64,000 nucleotides of DNA, taken from positions 1,321,644 to 1,385,643 of the forward strand of contig VXAY01004360.1 in NCBI GenBank assembly GCA_013399855.1, in the 5' to 3' direction. The notes below the pieces were generated by a model. It ran no database searches. It was not told where the DNA came from and saw nothing but the letters and a program-made list of their open reading frames with translations. A program made the position numbers and the translations under genes. Origin of the DNA: Oxyruncus cristatus (Eukaryota; Chordata; Aves; Passeriformes; Cotingidae). This document shows, piece after piece, positions 12,593-24,100 of this stretch (the first letter of the stretch is position 1; each line of letters starts with the position of its first letter).

Positions 12593-12691
12593 CAGAGGAA
12601 GAGTGTGAGGAGTCCTCCCCCTGAGGAAGAAGGAGAGGTAAAAAAATTAGACTGATTTTCCCAAGTCAAGTCTGGTTTTCCATGACAGTAA

Positions 12692-12700
12692 CAGGTGAGT
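12692..12700 (+). promoter_or_regulatory. Consensus splice donor in LTR, antisense
   Basis: CAG|gtgagt is a full match to the U1 donor consensus. It lies on the + strand, opposite the inferred LTR orientation. If a rightward transcript crosses this point it could splice out from inside the LTR. No matching upstream coding exon is evident, so any product would be non-coding. Confidence 0.3.
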
Positions 12701-12830
12701 GATCTTTCCCTGTCCTTATCTTGACCCATGAGATTTCATTGTATTTTCTTTCCCCTGACCTGAGGAGAGGAGTGATGGAGCGGCTTTGGTGGGCACTTGG
12801 CATCCAGCCAGGGCCAACCCAAGTAAACCA

Positions 12831-15052
12831 AAACATATATGATACTTCAGATATGCTTTCTCATCTTTCTTACGCTGTGGCTTTCCCTCCCAGTTCACAG
12901 GATGTCTGTTGCTGCTCATATCTTCAGAGAAGCCTAGTCCTGACGGAGGGGGAATTGAAAAATCAAAGGAGTGACAGTCAGTATAGGGCAAGAGAGACAA
13001 AGTTAATCACCTCTCACTGGCAAACTTTGCAGTGGTCAGCAAAGCATTGTTAATATCTGTGGGATACTATAAGACAATTGAATACATTTAGGATTTGTTT
13101 TTTTGTTTGAATGTTGGATTGAAGCCTCTTTGAAAAGTAAAATTGAATAAAAATCAAAGAAAGAAGGAGGTCTCCAAGCAGAGGGTGCTTGAATTTGTAA
13201 ATAACGAAGAACATTTCCACTTCTTTTCTCCAGGATTTAAAATCTAGACATTGCATAAATTATCTTTTTATATCCTGATGACATCTGTCTTCTAAAATAT
13301 AGAAGCCAAGTTGTTGTAACTTGTGGTTGTCTGTCTTTCCATCTGTCTTTCTGTCTGTCTGTCCTTCCTTGAGATTAAGGATGCTCTTAGGCAGAGAGTC
13401 ATAAAGACTGTACTGGTTTTGAAAGGTAGTCTTTGAACGAGGAAGACAAGATGGCTTTGGAGCATTGTTGGAATGCTGCCCAAAGTGATGGAAGACAGCT
13501 GCCCAGGTTCTGCAGGCAGGCGTGCTCTTCACATCTCACAGCTTACAGTACAGAATGCAACCAGTGGTGTATTTATACGTATTTTGTACATTGCACCGTC
13601 ATTTCGTATAGATATGTATCTATATCTATATGCAGCATGCAAAGAACACAATAGATTGAGCTCTGGTTTATGGCTTGCCCATTTTGTGAAGACTTAAATG
13701 TTCTTCTCTTGACACTGCTTTTTTAGGTCATATAGTGAGGAAAACGAAGTAGATTTGCAAGAGGTAATAGTAATTACTTGTCTTGTTGCTATTCGTTCAG
13801 TGTAAGTGTAACCAGACACACAAAGCATCAAGGCTTCAATATACTATGACTGTCCTCTAGAATTGTCCTCCTCCCTCTGCAAGAGAATCCGATGCCTGAA
13901 GCTCTGGACCTTCATACTTGGCCTTCTCAAGGCTAGACTTCCAGCAAGAGGAGGGTGACAGACTCCTCTCTAGCACAGAGATCAGATTTATAAAATGAGA
14001 TTTACAGAAGAGATTGACAAAAGAATGTCTTAGTGTACAAACTGTTGTGCCGCGATGGCTGCAGCGGTGTAAATGAGGAACAGCCCCTTCGGAGCAGTGC
14101 AGGGTGCCTCATTTCAGAATGTGCTTGGTTACTTTTATGAGTCCTTTGAAGCCAGTTGCATGGACACAAGGGCATTTTGAATAGTTTACAAAGCAGTCAT
14201 GAGACATCCTTGGGTGCCACTTTGCTTCTCCCCTTTTCATTCTCTTGAGGAGAAGGTCAAGTGAACAGATGAAGCTTCCCATGTAGAAATGACAGGAAAG
14301 CTGAGGGAAATCCCATTTAGTCAACACTGAAATTAATGAACTACTTTGTGATTTCAGAACTATATTCATTTATTTCACATTAAAAATAGAAACTCGGCAA
14401 GAATTTCTTCTTTCTGACAGAGAAGAATGACTGATGATTGACAATTGTCCTTTTTTTTGTTTTTCTATTGATCCTGAGATGATTGTCAGTACAGCCTTGA
14501 GCTGACAGAAATAGATTTAAAGCTCAGAACCTTCCCAGGATAGAAGATATTTCACACAGTTTTGCTAGCAGCTACATATGTACATGCTGGGCAATCGACC
14601 AAACTGGAAATAAGAATACATATTGAAAAAAAAAATATATAATGCCAAAGCCATGTAGATGGTTTTTTAACAACAGCAAAAATCCTTGCTATGATTTTTT
14701 TAAAGTTGCATTAAAACAACAGTTAATAGAAGGGAGAAGCTTCTCTGTCAACAAGCTGAGAACAATCACACTTTTCCAGGATTTTTATTTCAAATTCAAA
14801 TGGAAATCACTTGTTCATTGTTGTTTTGGTGGGGGTTTATTTTGTTGTTGATGTTGTTTATTTGTTTCTAAATTCTATTTTGCATCTGATTTTTAAGCAA
14901 AAGGCCTTTTTTAAAGTGATGATGAAAGAAAAGTTGTTCGAATCTATTTTTTTTGTTCAGGAAATATGGGAAAAAAAAAGTTGAAATTATGACATTTGTT
15001 TGGGGGAGAAGGTGTATGGAAGACTTGTTTTTGTAGTTAAATTAATGCTTAG
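12831..15052. other. Unannotated AT-rich sequence
   Basis: No gene is recognised. It holds a TGTC-type microsatellite (13326-13372) and short A/T simple repeats near 13600-13632 and 14625-14640. The open frames on both strands at 13260-13532 and 13433-13697 overlap each other and the microsatellite and look like noise. Confidence 0.55.
13326..13372 (+). repeat. Imperfect (TGTC)n microsatellite
   Basis: Tandem tgtc/tctg units interrupted by ttcc and atc, for example ctgtctgtctgtccttcc near the 3' end. It encodes the D/R/K/T-rich repeat seen in the - strand frames at 13260-13532, which are therefore not genes. Confidence 0.85.
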
Positions 15053-15623
15053 GATATGTGGCACCAGATAAACTAGACATAATTTTTGGATTTTTTTTTT
15101 TTATGATAGCTGCAAATTAGGATAAATATATGGTTGAGATTACTCTTACTTACTAGTTCTTATTACTCTTTGTATCACTTTTATACGTTTTTCAGGTGTT
15201 TAAAAAAACTAAAAGATTTAACTTTGAAATATCTCTGAAGTTTACAACAAGATAGGATCTCTGAAAGTTTTCCATGAGATGCAGCAAGCTGTTTAAATAC
15301 ATGCTGCCAGTTTCTGTGCTTTTGATATCAGTACTGTTTTCATGACCTAGTAATTTACGGGGGTTTGCAACTCAGTGGCCTTATTTTGCATGTAAGATTA
15401 CCAATGAAGAGCAAAAGCTGCTCCTAGTTACTCTCTTGGCTTCTATTTCAATCTTTTGAAGGCTATTTTAACTGAGGAACACTCCAACAAAAGTAGCAGT
15501 CCAACTTTGCAAGACTTTTCCATCTGAACTTGTAATAGAAAGTATGGAGTCTGATTCACTCCCTGGGTGAGGGGGAAATAAATCTCCTGCTTAAGACAGC
15601 CATTATATCTGGTGCCACATATC
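15053..15623. mobile_element. Possible short DNA-transposon relic with 18-bp TIRs
   Basis: An exact 18-base inverted repeat encloses 535 bases: gatatgtggcaccagata at 15053-15070 and its reverse complement at 15606-15623. If the ends are placed two bases inward on the outside, each arm is flanked by TA, the target duplication of Tc1/mariner elements, although that TA is also part of the palindrome and so proves nothing. The interior has no transposase frame, as expected of a non-autonomous MITE-like element. I do not recognise the arm sequence as a known family. It could be a chance or secondary inversion. Confidence 0.3.
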
Positions 15624-15960
15624 GGGTTGTCTCTACAGCTCCCTGTTAAAATAGAGTTGTAGGCTTATTAGCATCCTATTAATATGTGCATAAAATGTAG
15701 TCTGTGTCTGAGCCCAAATACACAAGCTGGGAAATCAAAGAGAAATCCTTCACACCTTTTGCTGGCTTCATCCTGCACTTTTATTTAGCTCAAAACAACT
15801 TCCTTAGGAGAATTTCCTCTTCTAAAGGAAGCCCTTTTCTCCGTACTTAACAGGAGAATACTGCATCGAATTATTTTCGATGTCACCATTGGGAGAGAAT
15901 TGCTTTAATCATGACATACGAATCTTAATTTTTCCTTGTGTAAAGTATCAATCAATTTGA
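15590..15960. promoter_or_regulatory. Candidate conserved non-coding block
   Basis: This stretch has no simple repeats or long open frames. It carries a CpG-containing palindrome (catcgaa, 5-base spacer, ttcgatg at 15864-15882) and several homeodomain/POU-like AT motifs (ttattagcatcctattaat at 15667, ctttaatcatgac at 15903, atcaatcaatttg at 15947). Such density of AT-core motifs in complex sequence is typical of developmental enhancers. Conservation cannot be judged from one genome, so this is inference. Confidence 0.2.
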
Positions 15961-17246
15961 AATGCATTGACTCCTATGGGGCTTTTTTTCTTTATGGGTA
16001 AAGGTTAGGGAAATGTTGAGTAGAGAGTATTTTTACTTACTTCATCAAAAACTTATAAAGGAAGGACTACAAAGGCTGCACTGTGTTACAAGTTTTATTT
16101 GTATGAGCAATAGTAGCATAATTGTTTCTGAGTTCTTTAGGGCTTTATATATACTACAAAATTACCTCTAAAATTATCTCGGATTGGTTTAATACTGACT
16201 TAGATATTGCAGTGGAAAAACTTTGTCTTAAACACTCATTGTAATTTAGAATTCGTTCTGTTTAGCTTATGTTAGTAAGCACTGGATTTAGGCTGAACTA
16301 ATATAAGTCACTACTAAACTGAAATTAGAGTCTTGTACAAGTTTAAAATTCAGTGTTTAATTTAAGTGTTTTCTAAACCAGTGCAGCTTGGTGCTCAGAC
16401 AGACTGTTCTAGTTGTAAAGTCAAGTAGACTGCAGTCTGGTGCTAGTTAAGCACCATCCTTTTTCCAGGCAGATAGAGAAACACCCTGATAATTATGTCA
16501 GGCAGAAAAGATAAAAATGATTCCCTAATACAGTACTGACTCTTTTATATTTACACTGCAGTTTGGAAATTTGATAAATAAGTATTTGTCAGATCATACA
16601 CATCTCTGATAATATCTTTCCCTGCTCTAGTAGTCAGACTATCATTTCACTATTACTGCTTTTTAACTTGTGTTGTTTTGGGAGCCAGTGGCAACTGGCT
16701 GTGGAAAAGTGTATTTCCTAACTCTTTTAGTCCAAGCTGGTTCGAAAAGTTACACCTGAGAGTCTGGCCTGGGCCTGAGAATAATTTGAATAAGTTATCA
16801 GGAATTGTGACACTTTGTGCATGGGAGAAGGATACAGAGAATGAGGTGTAACTGTTGGATGGGAATCTTATTCAAGGTGGCATTTGTATAAAGCAAGCTG
16901 AGAGCTGCACTTGGAAAGGGAATTTGATAGATCCTTGCATGTATTGTTTTGTCTGATGCCTAGCGAAGTTCTCAAATGTGCCTTATGAACCATTAGGAAT
17001 TGTTTTAAATAAGTTAAGCAATTCTGTTAAAGCTTGAGGATTGAGAAAAACTTGATTTGGCAATGGAAGCTGAAGTGCTCTTAAAATCAAACCAGCTATT
17101 TGTGTCCTTTAAATAAATCTAATTTAACAGTTCAGACAGTTTCCAATAGCTTTATGTTGTTCAAACCATCAAAAGTCTGTATTTTGTTCTTCAAGATTTT
17201 TTTTTTTTTCCAAAATATTTTCCCCCTTTATTTTCCTGCTTTGCAG

Positions 17247-17366
17247 CTGCCAGTGAAAGTGTCCCCTGAATTGCCTGCAGCCTGCTGGTAACTGTCATGC
17301 AGAACCGGCACCAGCAACCTCCAGGCGAGCTCTTCCCACACCCGTGTGCCAATAGGTCTGGAAAAG
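17247..17366 (+). other. Candidate exon with start codon
   Basis: Seen: a long pyrimidine run and ttttcctgctttgcag end at 17246, a strong acceptor. The following 120 bases are GC-richer than their surroundings and end before AAG|gtactg, a moderate donor. An ATG at 17297 opens MQNRHQQPPGELFPHP and continues to the donor; the frame upstream of the ATG is stopped. It could be a 5' exon joining UTR and start codon, or a decoy. The protein is not recognised. Confidence 0.17.
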
Positions 17367-18162
17367 GTACTGTGTCCAATTGCTGTTGTCAAAAAGATTT
17401 GCAAAAGAATGCTAATGCTGCTTTTTACAGGAGTTCCTCGCACACTATTGCTCAGAGCTTCCACGGCATTATTTTCCTTTGTATGGTAATGTCAAATAAA
17501 TACATGGGTGACTGGAAAATGCAGACTTGCTCTGCTGGAGCCTGCACGCACGAAATGGCTGAACTTTTGTAGCCTTGTCAACTCTGTTATGGGGGCCTCT
17601 GGGTCTAAAAAGAATCAACAGCTCAAATTTTCTTCTCTTCCAGTATTTTAAGCTCATTTAAAGTCTGTTTTCCACAATAAATCATATACATGGATTTAAT
17701 GCAAATATGGAAATAAAATTAAATTTTAAAAATAAAAAACAACAATTTTTTCCTGCCCAAGATCTTTTTGTGGAGGAGACCATATCTGTAGAAATTAATA
17801 GATCAGCTCAGCTTTTTTTGTTGTGAAGGCCTGTAGATGTCTAACTGGACTCGTTCATTTGCAGGCATGTCTGCATGGCCATAGTGTGCCCTGGAGTGTT
17901 TTGGGTACACAGAAGGAAAACAGCAGTGGTGATGAAAATAAGTGTATTTAAATGAGTGACTGTGGTTGCTGACAAACTTCAAATCAGCTTTAACCCCAGC
18001 ATTTAAACCTGGAAGTACTTGAGAGACATCAAAACGTCAGTATTTATGTAGCAAAAATCTTTAGCACTGATTACCTCAAATCTGTGGCATACTTTTAAGT
18101 AAGCCTCCAGTTGTCCCCCCTTGGCACTTGTCAGCTCACATCATGAAGTGAGGCTGAGGTCA

Positions 18163-18178
18163 GATGGATGGATGGATG
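18163..18178 (+). repeat. (GATG)4 microsatellite
   Basis: Four tandem gatg units, giving the aspartate/glycine/tryptophan/methionine run of the overlapping frame at 18121-18447. Short simple repeat; no other meaning seen. Confidence 0.85.
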
Positions 18179-21100
18179 TAGGATGTGCTTCACCTTGTGC
18201 ATGCCAGCTGCTAGTGGGTGTTTTGGTCCACAGATCCAGATTAGAGGTTGCTCGAAGTAAAAAACCCCAAGTGGATGCTGGATCCTCAGTACTGACCTTC
18301 ATTCTGCAGGTTCAGCTTCCTCTGTATAGTGCTAATGTCAGTGTGATCAGAGATGTGCACCCAGATTCTGTTAATTTAATTAGTCTTAATGTATCTATAG
18401 TGCATCTTAGGCGGTGTGAAACTCTTGGTCCTTGTTATTTCTACTGATAAAATCTGTAAAAATGTATTAGGACTTAAAATCTTTACCTTGGATATGTAAT
18501 TCCTTGGTTATGCTAGCAGATAAGCACTCATTTTTAATATTGACAGCTATATATTTTGAGCAAATAAATTAATCTAAAGACTGCAGGGCTGGTTAAAAGT
18601 CTGTGTTAAAAAATGAAGGTCTGTAGGAGAAAAGGGTAGTAATTTTGGATTTTTTTTTTTCTTAATGGCTTTCTTCAGAAGAAAAAATTTTGGGGTGTAT
18701 TGAAGAGAAAGGGGGAAAACTTGACTGCAGGGGAAACTGAGAGCTGTATTCTGGTCTAGTGGAGGACTGCATCCGTTTCTCTGTTGAATTTAGCAGGTAT
18801 GTTGAGAACCCCTACGACGAATGTCTGCAGTGAAGCAAGGCATTTAAAAATGTGCTTTAATGCTTCAAATCTGCCGCCTTTCTGAACCCAAATCTCATAG
18901 TTGCTCTGTGTAGGAATGTACATATGTAATGGGTTATGGAGAGTAGAAACAAGTGGGCGTATACGATGTAGGCACTGCTTTGCTCTGCTCATTGCCTGCA
19001 GATGTCCAGGCTATGACTGTCTGTGCTGTCTGTGAGCCAGCATCATTGGAAACTGGGGCTGTAAAACTGTAGTGTGTGACCTGTTGATCTCCATGGTGCC
19101 TCCCGGTGTTTCTCTTTTATGGTCCTTTTACACCTCTCTAGCCTTCCCAGTGCTTGCCTTACTGGAATGCAGCAGCAGACTCTGGTACAAGACAGGTGAA
19201 ATGGTTGTAAACTAGCAAGGAAATGAAAGCTTTTGCTCTTCTCCTCAACCATTTTGGATTTCAGGAAGATTGTTAGTATGACAGCATTGTAGTTATATTT
19301 AAAGGAACACAAAATGTGAATCACTACATGTAGGACGGTGTTTCAATTGTGACTGTGACAGTTACTTATTAACACCTGAATATCGTTATAGTGCTGGTTA
19401 AGTATCTGTGAATCTTATCAACCAGCCACAGCAATGCAGAGAAGGGTAAATCTCATGTCTACATTTTACTTGATTTGTGAGATGAGGCTCTGACATCTAG
19501 AATTTAGAGCCGCTTTTGATCTGGTGCTTACTTAATCACATTTTTATGCTTTTTACCCACTTTATAAATACTTGACGTGAGGAGGGAAAATCTGAAAGGG
19601 GGTGACAGTAGGAAATGAGCAGAGCAAAACAGTAAATGCACTGTCTGCTCCTTTCTCAACCTGTTTAGTTTACGCAGGGCTTCTGATATAGCTTGTTGTT
19701 TTTTCCCTGCAGGGAGAAACTGGGCACTGAGTGACAGAAAATTATGTATGTTACTAGTACAAGCCTGAATTCTTCAGTTTCTCTGACAGTTAGCCTTGCA
19801 AGAATGCCAAGTGTGAATATCATGAAAGTATTAAATATTGCTCCCTATTTAATGTAAATATTAGCGGTTTAAAAGAACTTGCAAACTATGCCCATTTGGT
19901 CTGAGCAGTTTTTTGTTCCAAGATTTTTGTTTGTGTGGAATGCCCTATATTTATAGGGCAGGGAGGGAGGGAGAAATAGTGCTATTGGTTTTAGTAGTGC
20001 AAGAGGTACGATTGAGAGATACTACCAAAAATAGCTGTTCCTACTGTTTGCATGAATATTGTGCAAAACCTAAACAGAACCTTGAACTCCTGGAGAACAA
20101 CAGATGTGGAAAAACTGCTGTCTCTAATTGACACTGTGGTGTCAGATTAATAGAAGCAGTGAGCTAAACAAGTTCTTCCTCTGGGTTAAGCTGCATTTCT
20201 GATCTCTGGGGTGATGCTATGTTCCCACCTTTCCCTTTGGCTAGCACTGAATGATCTGTGCTTTTCCTGGTAACATGCTCCCGGTAAATGTTTCAGATTT
20301 TTCTTATGTACCTCTGTCATATTTAAATGGCTGTCAGGTTTGCAACAAATAATTTCTTACCATTCAGAATGTGAATCTCATTTTCTTGGGAAAAATAGAA
20401 GAGTATGAACCTTATTTTTTTAGGAAAACTCACAAAACCTCCCCAAATCTCTGACTATAATAGATTCAGTGATCTACAGTTTGAATGATGGAGAGTGTAA
20501 GATGATTTTTTTTTCATGGGAAATTTAAATTTTTACTTTCTTCATAAGCCCAAATATAATGTGATTTTTCACAAGTGTGTAAATCTTTATAATCCTGCCT
20601 AATCTTGTAGCATGGGATTCCTCTTAACCTCAGCTGCTAAAAGTTAAGTATCTCTCCCAAGCTAGTAATCTAGGAAGTAATTTCCCACCCTCCCCCCACC
20701 TACCCAGCAGATAGGGGTGCCAGGGTGATTCATCTCACCTGTTTTACTCACCTATCCTAGAATGGGATAACTGGCAATCTGGAGACACTTATCTCTCTTG
20801 CTTGACTACAGGAGGAGTCTCAATGACTGGCTTGGGCAAGCCACCTGATTTCTGGGTGGCTGTAGAGCAGGGAGACTACCTCTTTTGATCTCAGTGTATA
20901 AGATGTAGTTTTCAAAGATGTTTTCTTAGTGCTGAAAGGACTGCTTTTATGTATATGCACACACTCGTATAAATAATACCTTTCTTATTACTTGGTGTTT
21001 TGTGTATGGATTTGTGTACACTTTAATGGTCAGTACTTCAGTGTATAAAGTAGCAAGATGAAATGTATGTATGCAGATAAGGTATGCAGGCACAACAACT

Positions 21101-24100
21101 CCCTTCACACAGAGGAACAGGGAAGCTCTCACTGTAATTGAGTGAAACTCCTACCAGTTTGGTACCTGAGAAAGGCCAATCTAGGCTCATGTCAAATGGA
21201 ATAAATAAACCTCATTCTGAAAAATCAGTATCTGTCCACAATAGTTGTATCCTGTTAGCTGTGGAGGAGGATGTTTGAGTTCACACGTGTTCATGGAGTG
21301 GCACCTCAGCAGAGTCCACTCAATTCAGTTCTCTGATAGGTCTAGGTCTGTGGAAAAGGGTGAGATGGTTAGGGAAACTCAGGTTTCCCTAGTTGTATTT
21401 TTTCTGTATTGCTGAGGAACATCAGTGCCTGGATTGTTTTGGTACACTAACTGCCATGAAGCAGTGCTCCTGTCCCAGCATGCCAGGAAAAAGTGATGCA
21501 GACCCTTCAGCACTTGGTTCCCTGCTGAGCCGAGAGGAACCACACAGGTACTGAATTTCTTGACTTTGGTGGCTGCATGGGCTCCTTGAAGTGCTGAGCT
21601 GCAAAGCATCAGCGGTGAGAAGTTGGTGCTGCCACAGTACTCAGTGGGTCCTACAAACTTCCTGTGGCATGAGCACTGGACAGGTGAGCCATGGGTTAAC
21701 AGAGGGACTGTGAGGTTTTTTGTCAATTATCCTTCTGGTTTCTAGGCTGCCAGTACCTGGGAATGATAAGGAGGACACTTCTATACCACACATGTGTATG
21801 ACAGTGTCACAAGGCTTAAGGCATATAGCTGGTTATTGTTCAAAACTCATTGGATAGATGTTCTGAGAACTCTGTTGCAGAGTTTATCCCTGTCACAGAT
21901 GATTTTCAGTGCAGGTTGGGGGGCCTGTTGCGTGCAGAGGCTGCACAGCTCTCATGCTGCTGGATGAGCAGGATTTGGGAGTTACAGTGAGAACTGTCAG
22001 CAAAGGCAGCGGAGGGAGCAAGTGAATGGGCACACCTTTGCCAAAAGCCAGAGAGGATTTAACATATAGTGCTATTGAAAACTAACTCATCTGCTGATGT
22101 TTGATTTTTTGAAATAGCAGAAATGGGAAAAAATTATTAAAAATTAAGGCAAATCAAAGAGAGACATGGAGAGCTCTGAATTAGCACCCCTGTGGTCTGC
22201 TTTCCTTGTCTTTTAATGCCAAAAGCGTTGAGAAACTATCAGACTTCAACTGATGATATTTTGGTTAACTTTCATCTAGCAGTGATGGTGGAAGCAGAAA
22301 TGGCATGTGTGAGAGCGCTCTGGCTGTGAGACAGGGTTAATTTAGTGAAGGTAAATAGATTGTTTCACCCATATTGTGTTATATCGTGACACACACTAGA
22401 AAGAGCTCTTACTTCTCTGGGCTGGACTCTGACTTTCCTGTGTTTTTTTGCAGTGCTACAATGCTGCGGAAGTGCTTAATTGTGGAAAAACAGTGGCAGG
22501 TTGCAAAGTTTTGGTTTGGGAGATTACAACCAGGTTTTTTATTTTGTATCTTACAATCTCAGTACAAAAGTGAGAATCTTATTTTATGTCACATTTCCAT
22601 AAAACTGTGTACTTCCTAAGGGAAGGTGTGAGGCGCAATCTATGAGGCACTTTAAAAGGTTGGGTAATTTGTTGCGGTTCTTCATATAGTAGATACAAAA
22701 TAGCTCAGAGTTGCCATAAGGATCTCAAAATTGCATATATTTCATGCCATGTTTTTGGCTGAAGTAGAATATATTTTTGTCACTTTGTTAATTGTTGAAG
22801 ACCTTGAATTAATTTTAAGAACAATATCCTTTTCACTCTGTTCTACCAGAAAGTTCATGATTAGAAAAAATAACATTCTTGTTGCAAAAATCTGAGAATT
22901 CACATATGTTTTCTCTGGAATTCATTAGCCTGACCTAAGCTGCTGAGTTTTGCAATGTCTTCCAAAAGAGAAGTTGAAAAGGAGTGAGAGAGAGAGACAA
23001 AGAGGAAAAGGATCACAGTATCTCAATTTTACTTTCTTTCCTGAAGAGTGTTCTCTTTGGACAGACAGTAATTGTAGTTTCTAATGACACAAACTTGAAG
23101 GGAAACAGAAGAAGACTACAAACAGGTTTATGGGCCTATCAGCAGGAATATGTGGCTACAAATTGCTGAGTAAATGAAACAGCCTGTTGTTTCCTAAGCC
23201 CGAGTTTGTGAGTGTTATGCCAAAGTATTTGAGGAGGAGCTAGAGCACCAGGCGGTGTAAAGGATACCTGCTGGGCCCTAATTGGTGCCCACTGTTGTTA
23301 ATGGCTTCCTGTGGCTGAATGTTTACTTGTCATTTGTTTTGTGCTTTGTTTCCCAGCTACTGGAAGGAAAAAAAATACTGACCAAAACTTTATTTTGCTT
23401 TTAAGTGGACATCCCTGGACATCAAGTGCCATGCTGCAAATTGTCTCATAACACTAAGTACCTTGAGACTATTCCTCAGTTCTCTTATTAGCTGTTAGGC
23501 TTCGGAAGTTAAACTTGCTTTAGATGTTGGTTTTGAATTTGAAAAATTACCTAATTTTTTTTGCAATGTATTTTTATTATATATGTAATACATATTATAT
23601 ATTATATGATGAAGAAAATTAGGCGATATAAATGTCTGGGGCTTTTTCTGCTGCAAGTCGTTGTATGGTTTAACATTTTAAAAATACCTCAGAGAATACC
23701 AGTCTATTTTTAGGCATCTGTTTTCCTAAAATGTCCATTTCTCTCATAAATCTCAGTTTTTGTGGGATACTTGTGAGTGGTCTGTGAAAGATGGAAAAAG
23801 AATGAAAACTTGCATGCTCAGAGCTTCCCTGCAAAAGACTTCCCTTCCCGTATGCAATGCAGTTGCTGTCTGGTTTAGTGTTTTTTTTTTTCTCTTCCTA
23901 TCTGAAGGGATTAAAAAGAAAACTATCCGGGTCAATGTTTCAGAACCTTTGCTTACCCTGTCCTTGGTTTCTCTAACAAGACAGCCTGTTATTACCAGCT
24001 GTGGTGTGAACACCACCCTGCTGGGAAAAAGGAGTGAAACCGCTATTTTTAACTAGGCCACCAAATAGTTTGTGGTGAATAACCGTGTACACACATTGCC

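Larger units (their letters stand above)
11930..12830 (-). mobile_element. Avian endogenous retrovirus LTR, solo, degraded
   Basis: I recognise several blocks of a dispersed avian LTR family, likely ERVL-type, although the class is from memory. They are the block around 11941-11998 (ends acatgatctggacctt), the block at 12100-12160 starting tgcagccagagagagcaatg, the repeated cccatgctggag units, the ccccctgaggaagaaggag block at 12619, and the terminal block at 12750-12825 that ends gccagggccaaccca. By the usual orientation the LTR starts near 12827 and reads leftward. No gag, pol or env remains, so it is a solo LTR or fragment. Compared with members I recall, the part between about 12635 and 12650 is shortened, an apparent internal deletion. 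Target-site duplications could not be fixed. The many 60-120 codon frames across it on both strands are shadows. Confidence 0.75.

Noticed and set aside
12096..12624. Several open frames of 60-129 codons on both strands
   Set aside because: They are produced by the GC-rich repeated units of the LTR and match no viral protein domain.
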